Assembly (NCBI GenBank): GCA_021783935.1
Contig: JAJXTK010000038.1
Location: 1 to 17,492 of the forward strand
Length of the DNA: 17,492 nucleotides
Direction: 5' to 3'
Source: Myxococcales bacterium
Lineage (GTDB): Bacteria > Myxococcota_A > Polyangia > Polyangiales > JADJMO01
Numbering within the stretch: position 1 is the first letter of the stretch; every line of letters starts with the position of its first letter. Of the stretch, positions 1-8,763 are shown piece by piece. Position numbers and translations under genes: made by a program. The notes beneath the pieces are model-generated. The model did not search any database. It was not told where the DNA came from and was given only the letters and a program-made list of their open reading frames with translations.

Positions 1-8
1 GCGCGCGC

Positions 9-137
9 CTAGCAGGCCGTTGAGAAACGGCCTGCGGAAACTGTGACCGTCAGCAGGCTGTGGTCGATCGCGCGGGAGATCGCGGCATGACCCGGGAGAG
101 GATCGGCCTGTCTCGGAGAAACTCCACAGCCTGCTAG
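9..137 (-). repeat. Dispersed hairpin repeat, copy 1, overlapping a stop codon
   Basis: This is a roughly 129-bp intergenic element. Its ends form a perfect 9-bp terminal inverted repeat, CTAGCAGGC (9-17) and GCCTGCTAG (129-137). Inside lies a 10-bp perfect hairpin, GCAGGCCGTT (12-21) / AACGGCCTGC (26-35), with a 4-nt GAGA loop. A 12-bp perfect inverted repeat also joins 52-63 and 124-135. A related copy lies at 14641-14753 and shares the hairpin, the adjoining GCGGA…GTGAC stretch and the CCTGCTAG end. The right end overlaps the TAG stop of the double-FHA gene. It resembles REP- or MITE-type non-coding repeats. There is no U-run, so it is not a classical terminator, although it may act as a 3' end structure. 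Confidence 0.75.
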
Positions 138-1567
138 CCCCTGATCTCGACCCGTAGCCGCGTGCGCCCGACGAGGAGCTCGTCGCCGGTGCCGAGCCTC
201 TGCTCGCCGCGGATGCGCACGAAGACCCCGTGCTTCGATTGCAGGTCCGAGAGGATCACGCTGCCGGCCTGCTCCTCGATGTAGCAGTGCGGATCGCTCA
301 CGAACGGGTCCTCCGCGAAGACCATGTCGCCCGTCGTGCGGCCGATCGTCATCGTGGTGCCGCTGCCGATCATGCAGGCGCCGAGGCGGCCCCCCTCGAG
401 GACCTGTTGAACGCGGAAGCTGTGCGCGTGGTGCGGCGACGACCAGAAGTAGGTCGGCCCCTCTCCGGGGTGGTCGTCGCGCGCAGGCGGCTTGATCACG
501 CGAAGCAGCTGGTCGCCGACGACGAACTCGTCGCCGACCTCGATCTCGACGGGCGACAGGATGCGAACGAAGACGCCATTGCCCCCCTCGAGGTCCTCGA
601 TGGTGAGCTCGCCCCCCCCCTGCTCGGTGGAGCGGAAGTGGAAGATCGCCTCGCTCGGATGGCAGAAGCGCTCGTGCTCGAGGCGAATGCCCCCGGCGGC
701 GCCGAGCACGACGTCGTCGCCAGGTACCTCGTAGCGATCGACGGTGCCGCCCTTGGCGCGAATCACGTGCAACAGGAAGCGCGCGGGCTTCGGCGGGGCC
801 TTCTGCTTGGAGAGCGGCACGGGCTCGTGATCGGGCTCCGGCGCGGGCGCGGGCTGCGGCGCGGGCGCGGGCGCGGCGGCCACCTTGAAGACGACCCCCT
901 TGCCCTGCTCGACGTCCTTCTTGTTCACCTTCTTGACGTCGACCTGCGGCGGCTCGGTCAGCACCTCGATGCCGCCGCGCGCCCTGCCCGCGATGATCTC
1001 GTCGAACTTGCCGTCGCGTAGCGCGAGCACCATCTCCATGTGCTGCGCCTTCATCAGTCCGCGCACGTACACCGCGACGTCTTCACGGTTCACGTGCGGG
1101 GCGTAGTCGCGCTTGTGCGACTTGATGACGCGCCCGCCGTCGGCGAACAGGTGCGTGATGATGTGCGGACGCTGCAGCCCCGAGTCCTCCGTCTGCACGT
1201 GATACTCGGCGCCCTTGTATTTCATGTTGTTGTTGAAGCCGACCTGGGCCCGCAGAAAGCGCGGGCGCGCGATCTCGGCCTCGAGCTTCGCGAGCTCCTC
1301 GACCGTCCACCTCTGCACCGCCGCGGCGAGCACGGGGTCCACCCCCGCGACGCCTTCCATGTACTGGAAGGCGGCCTTCGCCACCGGCGCGTCGCGGTGG
1401 ATGCGGAGCGCCTCGGCGAGCAGCTTCTGCCCGAGCGCGTTGTTCTCGCCGTTGGCCGCCCACGCGGCGAGGATCGAGACGGCGTCGTCGACGCGGTTCC
1501 TCTCGGCGAGCCACAGCGCGACCTTCAACGACGTCTCGCGGGGGTTTCCCGGCGCACTCGGGGACAT
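134..1567 (-). CDS. Double FHA-domain protein (477 aa)
   Basis: A probable cytoplasmic signalling or scaffold protein. Residues 12-100 are helical and TPR-like. Residues 110-190 hold a conserved-looking block (FNNNMKYKGAEYHVQTEDSG, then HIITHLFADGG and ALRDGKFDE) that I associate with myxobacterial proteins of unknown function. An Ala/Pro linker (230-262) follows, then two FHA-like domains at about 278-357 and 398-474. The second keeps GR (409-410), Ser424/His427 and a Ser-x-x-Gly turn (444-447). The first is degenerate: the FHA Arg is Ala290 and the SRxH site reads SEAIF. FHA domains bind phosphothreonine peptides. The start ATG at 1567 is the only Met near the conserved N-terminus, and no Shine-Dalgarno is visible. 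The gene is divergent from the rhomboid gene, and its TAG stop lies in the repeat. The true ligand is unknown. Confidence 0.88.
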   Translation of the reverse strand: MSPSAPGNPRETSLKVALWLAERNRVDDAVSILAAWAANGENNALGQKLLAEALRIHRDAPVAKAAFQYMEGVAGVDPVLAAAVQRWTVEELAKLEAEIARPRFLRAQVGFNNNMKYKGAEYHVQTEDSGLQRPHIITHLFADGGRVIKSHKRDYAPHVNREDVAVYVRGLMKAQHMEMVLALRDGKFDEIIAGRARGGIEVLTEPPQVDVKKVNKKDVEQGKGVVFKVAAAPAPAPQPAPAPEPDHEPVPLSKQKAPPKPARFLLHVIRAKGGTVDRYEVPGDDVVLGAAGGIRLEHERFCHPSEAIFHFRSTEQGGGELTIEDLEGGNGVFVRILSPVEIEVGDEFVVGDQLLRVIKPPARDDHPGEGPTYFWSSPHHAHSFRVQQVLEGGRLGACMIGSGTTMTIGRTTGDMVFAEDPFVSDPHCYIEEQAGSVILSDLQSKHGVFVRIRGEQRLGTGDELLVGRTRLRVEIRG

Positions 1568-1948
1568 GGAGTCGGATGATCGACAATCGAGGCGCTCGGA
1601 CGCAAGCGCCCGCCGCGAGATCTCGTCGGCGGCCGCGGACCCGGCCCGCTCGACGCGCGGGCGCCCTACCCACCAATTGTCGCGGGGGGGCCGTGACGAG
1701 CCGCGAATCGAGGTTAGGTTGGGGCGATGTCGCGGCGTTCGGCCGCATCTGCGGGCCGAGGCTCCTGCCTCGCGACGACCGAGGCGGCGAGGCACGCCGC
1801 CCCAGAACCTACGAGCCCCGGTGCTCGTGTGTAGGAGTGGTCCTTGACCGCTACGATGTCGCACGCCTCGATTCCGGGGCTCCGCGCCGCACGCGCCTTC
1901 GTCACCCCCTACGTGCAAGCAGAGCCCTCGCAGCGTGCAGGAGCCGCC
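1568..1948. other. Divergent intergenic region with hairpins
   Basis: This 381-bp gap separates the double-FHA gene (minus) from the preferred rhomboid start (plus), so it should hold both promoters. I see no convincing sigma-70 or sigma-54 pair. Two inverted repeats stand near the plus-strand gene: TGCCTCG (1766-1772) with CGAGGCA (1788-1794), and ACGAGC (1811-1816) with GCTCGT (1823-1828). The second is followed at once by an AGGAG Shine-Dalgarno (1833-1837) ahead of an alternative TTG start at 1844. If the TTG is used, the gap shrinks to 276 bp. Confidence 0.5.
1939..1943 (+). promoter_or_regulatory. Ribosome binding site deciding the rhomboid start
   Basis: AGGAG stands 5 nt before an in-frame GTG (1949). 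A competing AGGAG (1833-1837) stands 6 nt before an in-frame TTG (1844). The 35 codons between the two starts use several codons ending in A or T (GCA, CAA, GCT, ATT), unlike the rest of the gene, so I favour the GTG. Confidence 0.5.
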
Positions 1949-2905
1949 GTGTCCGACGACGAGCAGCCAGAGGCACCAGGGCCGGCGGGCGGAGCGCGCG
2001 ATCGCTCGCCGGTGACGCTCGTCGGGCCGGTGCACCCGCGGCACCTGCACGATTTCGCGCTCGTGCTTCGGGCGCTCGACATCCCGCACGGCGTCACCTC
2101 CCGCGCCGACGGCTACTGGTTCAACGTCCCGACGGTCGAGGCGCCGCGCGCGATCGACGCGCTCAACGAGTACGCCGACGAAGATCGCTCTTGGGCCGCG
2201 CGTCGGCCGCGGCTGCGCGAGCCGCTCCCCTACCCTGTCTCGGCGCTCGGCGTCGCCTACGCGGCAGCGCTCCTCACGTTCTTCGCGGTGACGGGCGAGT
2301 CGCGCCTCGGCTCGACGTGGTTCTCGCACGGCGTCGCCGACGCGCTCGCGATCCAGCGCGGGGAGATCTGGCGCGCGCTCACGGCGCTCACGCTCCACGC
2401 TGATTTCGGCCACGTCGCCGGCAACGCCGTCGCGGGCGCCATCTTCCTCACGATGCTCGCCCGTCGCCTCGGCGCGGGCCGCGCGCTCTTCTACACGCTC
2501 GTCGCCGGCACCCTCGCCAACCTCGCCAACGCCTTCGCGCACCCCGGCGGGCACCGCTCGATCGGCGCCTCGACGGCGGTCTTCGCGGCGGTCGGGCTCT
2601 TGGTCACCACGCAGCTGCTCTGGACGCTCCGCGGCGGCGCGCGGCGCTGGACCGAGTACGCGGCGCCCTTCGTCGGCGGTCTCGCGCTGCTCGGCTTCCT
2701 CGGATCGAGCCCGCACACCGATCTCGCCGCGCACGGCTTCGGCATCCTCGCGGGCGCCGTCGTCGGCGTGATCGCGCGCTACGTGATGCCCGCCGCCGCG
2801 CCCAGCGCACGGCGCGTCGACTGGCTGCAGCTCGGCTACCTCGCCGCCGCCACCGCCATGATCGTCGGCAGCTGGGCGATCGCCCTCGCGTTGCCCGTGC
2901 GGTAG
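1949..2905 (+). CDS. Rhomboid family intramembrane serine protease
   Basis: Cleaves membrane proteins within or near transmembrane helices. From the GTG start it has 318 aa. A soluble N-terminal domain (about 20-80) resembles the small DUF2007-type 'signal transducing' fold, which is an inference. About seven hydrophobic helices follow from residue 95. Catalytic signatures are visible: HADFGHVAGN (His150, His155, Asn159), the serine loop GAST with Ser208, and the His of AAHGFG (His262). So the Ser-His dyad and the oxyanion His/Asn are present and the enzyme should be active. An alternative TTG start at 1844 would give 353 aa. It lies between two FHA genes, followed by a 187-bp gap, so it is probably its own transcription unit. 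The substrate cannot be told. Confidence 0.9.
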   Translation: MSDDEQPEAPGPAGGARDRSPVTLVGPVHPRHLHDFALVLRALDIPHGVTSRADGYWFNVPTVEAPRAIDALNEYADEDRSWAARRPRLREPLPYPVSALGVAYAAALLTFFAVTGESRLGSTWFSHGVADALAIQRGEIWRALTALTLHADFGHVAGNAVAGAIFLTMLARRLGAGRALFYTLVAGTLANLANAFAHPGGHRSIGASTAVFAAVGLLVTTQLLWTLRGGARRWTEYAAPFVGGLALLGFLGSSPHTDLAAHGFGILAGAVVGVIARYVMPAAAPSARRVDWLQLGYLAAATAMIVGSWAIALALPVR

Positions 2906-3092
2906 CGCACCCCGGCGCGCCACCTGCTCGCATCGCCCGGGCCTGCCGACCCTTCGCAGCGCCTGCGCGCGACGCGCGCTCCGCACGGCCGGGTCGGCCG
3001 CGCGTCGAACGCCCTTTTGACCCGATCTCCGCATAGAATCCTCGGCTGCACGAGCGCTCCGCGCCGTCTCGCGAGCCCTCGACGCCGACCCC

Positions 3093-3650
3093 ATGGCGGA
3101 GCTCATCGTCACGCTGAAGGGGCGCGAGCTGCGCCGCGTCCCCATCACCATGACCGACACGGTCATCGGCAGAGATCCGTCGAGCGACGTGCGGATCGAC
3201 AACCCCGGCGTCTCGCGCACGCACGCCGTCGTCCGCTACCGCGACTTCATCTTCCGCGTCTGGGATCACGGCAGCGCGAACGGGCTGTTCGTCAACGGCC
3301 GGCGCGTCGACGGGCACATGCTGCGCGACGGCGACGCGATCCAGGTCGGCAAGTTCCTGGTCGTCTACGCCCAAGGCGGACTGCTCGGCGCCCTCGAGGA
3401 CAACAGCCGCCGCGCCGACGTCGCCATGCCGCGGCGCTCGCTCGCCGACGCCACGACGCACCTGACGGCCGAGGAGCTCGCGCGCCTGTCGTCGCTGCCA
3501 CCGCCGATGCCGACGGCGAGCGAGGCCATCGTCGAGGACGAGCCTCTCGAGCCGACGCGCGTCTCGAAGCTCGTGGTGGCGCTCGCCGTCGCGCTCGCCC
3601 TCGCGCTGATCGCGGTCATGGTGCTCGTCGGGATCCTGCTCGGGCGCTGA
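3093..3650 (+). CDS. Tail-anchored FHA-domain protein (185 aa)
   Basis: A single canonical FHA domain occupies residues 5-95. It has all the expected binding positions: Gly26-Arg27 in IGRDPSSDV, Ser41-Arg42-x-His44, and Ser61/Asn63 in GSANGLFVNG. A polar, Pro-rich linker (100-158) follows, then one hydrophobic helix (about 159-182) ending three residues before the C-terminus. There is no signal peptide, so the FHA domain should face the cytoplasm on a C-terminal anchor. FHA domains recruit phosphothreonine-containing partners, so this may dock kinase substrates at the inner membrane. The start ATG follows a poor Shine-Dalgarno region. A TAGAAT hexamer (3034-3039) upstream is a possible -10. 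It sits between the rhomboid gene and clpB; the kinase partner is not in the window. Confidence 0.88.
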   Translation: MAELIVTLKGRELRRVPITMTDTVIGRDPSSDVRIDNPGVSRTHAVVRYRDFIFRVWDHGSANGLFVNGRRVDGHMLRDGDAIQVGKFLVVYAQGGLLGALEDNSRRADVAMPRRSLADATTHLTAEELARLSSLPPPMPTASEAIVEDEPLEPTRVSKLVVALAVALALALIAVMVLVGILLGR

Positions 3651-3697
3651 GCCGACGAGCGCAGAAGCAGGCGGTCGGCGCCGCCGCTGCGACGCCA

Positions 3698-3713
3698 CGG
3701 CACGACCCTTGCG
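3698..3713 (+). promoter_or_regulatory. Sigma-54 type (-24/-12) promoter upstream of clpB
   Basis: The 16-mer CGGCACGACCCTTGCG matches the sigma-54 consensus TGGCACG-N4-TTGC[A/T] at all but the first and last positions. The invariant GG (3699-3700) and GC (3711-3712) have the required 10-nt spacing. Transcription would start near 3724, leaving a leader of about 127 nt before the clpB ATG. Sigma-54 promoters need an enhancer-binding activator, and I could not identify its upstream site. It lies 48 bp after the FHA gene stop. Confidence 0.6.
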
Positions 3714-3850
3714 CGGGCGTGCCCGATGTTTAGCTTCGTCTCGTCCGCGGTCGCCGAACGCGCCGCGACGAGTCACCGGACTCAAGGCTGCGAACCGCGC
3801 CTCCGCGCGCGACGTCGCGGCCGTGTAGAGCTGTCTGCGAGGAGCCCGTC

Positions 3851-6465
<2,615 letters not shown>

Positions 6466-6469
<4 letters not shown>

Positions 6470-6485
6470 GCTGGGCCCGGCTCAG
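6466..6485. terminator. Bidirectional hairpin between convergent genes
   Basis: CTGAGC (6466-6471) and GCTCAG (6480-6485) form a perfect 6-bp stem, extended inward by a G·U pair and further G-C pairs around GGGCCC. The palindrome contains both the clpB TGA (6467-6469) and the TGA of the opposing gene (6482-6484). It has no T-tract, so a terminator role is inferred from its position between converging genes. Confidence 0.5.
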
Positions 6486-7075
6486 CCGAACAGGCGCGAC
6501 CAGACCGACGGCTTGGTCCACGTCGCGGCCGGCGCGTCGGGCGCGATTCGGTAGAACGCGCACAGCCGGTGGAACGGCGCGAGCGAGCGCGGGTTCAGCA
6601 GGTCCATGACCCGCGCCGGCTCGCGCGCGCGGCGCGCCTCCTCGTAGCGGGCGAGGTCCGCGTCCGAGAGGTCGTCGTGCAGCACGTCGGGCCAGCCCTC
6701 GCCCTTCGCATCGGCTGCGCGGCCGTCGAAGAAGAAGTCGGGCTCCCACGGCTGCACGATCCCCTCGTCCGCGATCCAGCCGCCGTCGTCGCGCGAGTAG
6801 GCGAGCCGCCGCGCCAAGGAGCCGCGATCGTAGGCGCGGATCTCGTACGCGTCCGCCGACGACTGCGCGACGAAGCCGATCGCCGCGGTGCCGAGCACGG
6901 TCGAGAGCGACTCGGCCAAGCGGAACGTCGCGTCGAAGTCGGCGCCGCACGAGACCTCGACGAGCGCGAGCGAGGGCACCTCGGAGCGCGCGGGCTCGAG
7001 CCCCTCGGCGCGCACCGCCTTCCAGAAGTCGGCGCGTCGCTGCGTGTCCACGATCACCGCGGTCCAGGTGCTCAT
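6482..7075 (-). CDS. Uncharacterised 197-aa protein
   Basis: I do not recognise a family. From the ATG at 7075 the protein begins MSTWTAVIVDTQRR. It has no signal peptide or membrane segment and is acidic and aromatic, so it is probably soluble and cytoplasmic. Notable features are a hydrophobic stretch at 56-70, an acidic-aromatic patch WEPDFFFDG (110-118), GWPDVLHDDLSDADLARYEE (127-146), and a basic/aromatic tail ending VWSRLFG. An ATG at 7105 would add ten residues; neither start has a clear Shine-Dalgarno, and the longer in-frame extension back to 7312 is Arg/Ala-rich and looks non-coding. It converges with clpB (12 bp between stops) and diverges from murI. Confidence 0.75.
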   Translation of the reverse strand: MSTWTAVIVDTQRRADFWKAVRAEGLEPARSEVPSLALVEVSCGADFDATFRLAESLSTVLGTAAIGFVAQSSADAYEIRAYDRGSLARRLAYSRDDGGWIADEGIVQPWEPDFFFDGRAADAKGEGWPDVLHDDLSDADLARYEEARRAREPARVMDLLNPRSLAPFHRLCAFYRIAPDAPAATWTKPSVWSRLFG

Positions 7076-7389
7076 GCACGCGAAGCTAGCGCTCTGCGCC
7101 GCCATTTCGTACCGGCACGTTCGACCGCCGGCCCCCGCCCTCTCGGCGATTCGCCGTCGGCGCGCCCGCCTCGTGATGGCGCGCACCGGCGGCGATCCCC
7201 TTCGGCGCGATCTCGTCGACGCCGAGAGTGCGCGTGTGCCCGCGCCCCGCGAGGCCGAGCCCCGAGCCGCCGATCTGGCCCGGCACCCCTTCGCGGCTCG
7301 CGCCGTGCGCACGCCGTCCGCGCCGCACGAGCTCCTCTGCCGTAGCCGTGAACTGGCTTCCGCCGGGCGACCCGGTGCACACTCCCGCC
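7076..7389. other. Divergent intergenic region upstream of murI
   Basis: This 314-bp gap lies between the 197-aa gene (minus) and murI (plus). I see no clear promoter, operator or RNA gene. The minus frame reading leftward from about 7391 to a TAG at 7086 is open for about 100 codons, but its product is Gly/Arg/Ala-rich, resembles nothing I know and its ATG overlaps that of murI. I treat the stretch as non-coding. Confidence 0.4.
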
Positions 7390-8253
7390 ATGTCGACGTC
7401 CGACGACGCCCCCCAAAGCGGCGAGACGCTGCGCAGCAAGCTCGATCCCGAGCTTCCGCTCGGCGTGTTCGACAGCGGGCTCGGAGGGCTCACCGTCGTG
7501 CGCGAGATCGCCGCGGCGCTGCCGAACGAGCGCATCGTCTACCTCGGCGACACCGCGCGCGTCCCCTACGGCGCCCGCAGCGCGCAGACCGTCGTCCGCT
7601 ACGCGCTCGGCTGCGCGCGCGCGCTGGTGCGCGAGGGGATCAAGGCGCTCGTCGTCGCCTGCAACACGGTCAGCGCCGTCGCGCTCGAGCCGCTGCGCGC
7701 CGAGCTCGACATCCCGGTGATCGGCGTGATCGAGCCCGGCGCGCGCGCCGCGGTCGCGGCCTCCTCGCGCCTGCGCATCGGGGTGCTCGGGACGGTCGGC
7801 ACCGTCGCGAGCGGCGCCTATCCGCGCGCGGTGCTCGCGGTCTCGACGCGCGCGGAGGTGAGCGCGCACCCGGCGCCGCTCTTGGTTCCGCTCGCCGAGG
7901 AGGGGTGGCTCGACGGGGAGGTCCCGCGCCTGGCGGTGCGGCGCTATCTCGAGCCGCTCGCCGAGGCGCAGGTCGACGTCGTCGTGCTCGGGTGTACGCA
8001 CTACCCCCTGCTGCGCGCCACGATCGAGCAGCAGGCGCGCGAGCTCATCGGCGAGCACGTGCGCGTGGTCGACAGCGCGCACGCCACGGCGAGTGAGCTC
8101 GCGACGCTGCTTCAGGAGCGAGGGCTGCGCGCCTCGCGCCAGGCCCCGGGCGACATCGAGCTCTTGGTCACCGATCGGCCGCGCAGCTTCGCCGAGATGA
8201 CCGCGCGCTTCCTCGGCGGCCCGCCGCGCGAGGTGCGCGTGATCGATCTGTGA
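7390..8253 (+). CDS. murI: Glutamate racemase MurI
   Basis: Interconverts L- and D-glutamate by a two-cysteine mechanism, supplying D-Glu for the peptidoglycan stem peptide in the cytoplasm. From the ATG at 7390 it has 287 aa, typical for the family. Visible signatures: FDSGLGGL with Asp28-Ser29, the LGDTARVPYG loop (52-61), first catalytic Cys91 in ACNTVSA, GTVGTVASGAY (134-144), and second catalytic Cys202 with His204 in GCTHYPLL. All key residues are present. An upstream extension to 7228 is Pro/Arg-rich and non-coding in appearance, so I use MSTSDD as the start; no strong Shine-Dalgarno precedes it. It stands alone, converging with the small lipoprotein gene with only 3 bp between stops. 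Confidence 0.96.
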   Translation: MSTSDDAPQSGETLRSKLDPELPLGVFDSGLGGLTVVREIAAALPNERIVYLGDTARVPYGARSAQTVVRYALGCARALVREGIKALVVACNTVSAVALEPLRAELDIPVIGVIEPGARAAVAASSRLRIGVLGTVGTVASGAYPRAVLAVSTRAEVSAHPAPLLVPLAEEGWLDGEVPRLAVRRYLEPLAEAQVDVVVLGCTHYPLLRATIEQQARELIGEHVRVVDSAHATASELATLLQERGLRASRQAPGDIELLVTDRPRSFAEMTARFLGGPPREVRVIDL

Positions 8254-8256
8254 GGC

Positions 8257-8763
8257 TCAGCGCGGCGCTTCCTTTGCCTGCGCGCAGCCGACGAACGCGG
8301 CGTCCTTGGCGGCGGCGGCGAGCCGCTGCCGGCGCGTCGTCGGCTCGAGGGGCGCGAGCTCCGCGTAGAACTTCGCGCCGCGCTCGGAGAGGAACTTCTT
8401 GCCGGCGAAGGTCTCGAAATCGAAGCCGCACAGCTGCCGCAGGTCGTACTCCCAGCGCACGACCTCGCGCTCGACCAGGTAGGCGTCGGCGAGCGCACAG
8501 GAGTCGACCCCAGCCCGCTGCGACTCGGCGGCGAGCGTCTTGCCTGGATCGACGTCGACGCCCATGAGCCGCACGGCGAGCTTCTTCCCCTCGGGCGTCT
8601 TCATGCGAGGCTCCATCGCGATGAGCGAGCGATCGAGCCGCTCGAGCTTGGTCTTGCCCGGCTGCGGCGCGACGCGCTCGGCGTCGCACAGCGCCCGGAC
8701 GTCGGCCTTGTAGCGCCCGCAACCCGAGAGGAGCAGCGCGAGCGCCAGCCACCCGGCGCGCAT
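8257..8763 (-). CDS. Small Cys-containing lipoprotein (168 aa)
   Basis: A secreted lipoprotein of unknown function. A short hydrophobic signal ends in the lipobox LLSGC with lipidated Cys15. The mature part has four further cysteines (26, 89, 112, 160), which could form two disulfides in the periplasm. The spacing (ALC, DSCALAD, QLCGF, VGC) looks like a lineage-restricted myxobacterial lipoprotein type; I assign no function. Its ATG (8763) directly abuts the TAG stop of the GH31 gene (8764-8766), so the two are co-transcribed and probably translationally coupled, with this gene downstream. Its own stop lies 3 bp from that of murI, with a TGAGGCTCA palindrome between them. Confidence 0.85.
   Translation of the reverse strand: MRAGWLALALLLSGCGRYKADVRALCDAERVAPQPGKTKLERLDRSLIAMEPRMKTPEGKKLAVRLMGVDVDPGKTLAAESQRAGVDSCALADAYLVEREVVRWEYDLRQLCGFDFETFAGKKFLSERGAKFYAELAPLEPTTRRQRLAAAAKDAAFVGCAQAKEAPR

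Noticed and set aside
3017..3039. TTGACC (3017-3022) and TAGAAT (3034-3039) as a sigma-70 promoter for the small FHA gene
   Set aside because: Each hexamer is close to consensus but they are 11 bp apart, not about 17, so they cannot pair. TAGAAT alone may still be a -10.
3708..3729. CTTGCGC…CCCGATGT as a sigma-32 heat-shock promoter for clpB
   Set aside because: The spacing is only 7-8 bp against the usual 13-17, and the first element overlaps the much better sigma-54 match.
7086..7391. Open minus-strand frame of about 100 codons across the murI upstream gap
   Set aside because: The product is Gly/Arg/Ala-rich without recognisable motifs, uses more A/T-ending codons than nearby genes, and its ATG overlaps that of murI. 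GC-rich DNA often has long open frames by chance.
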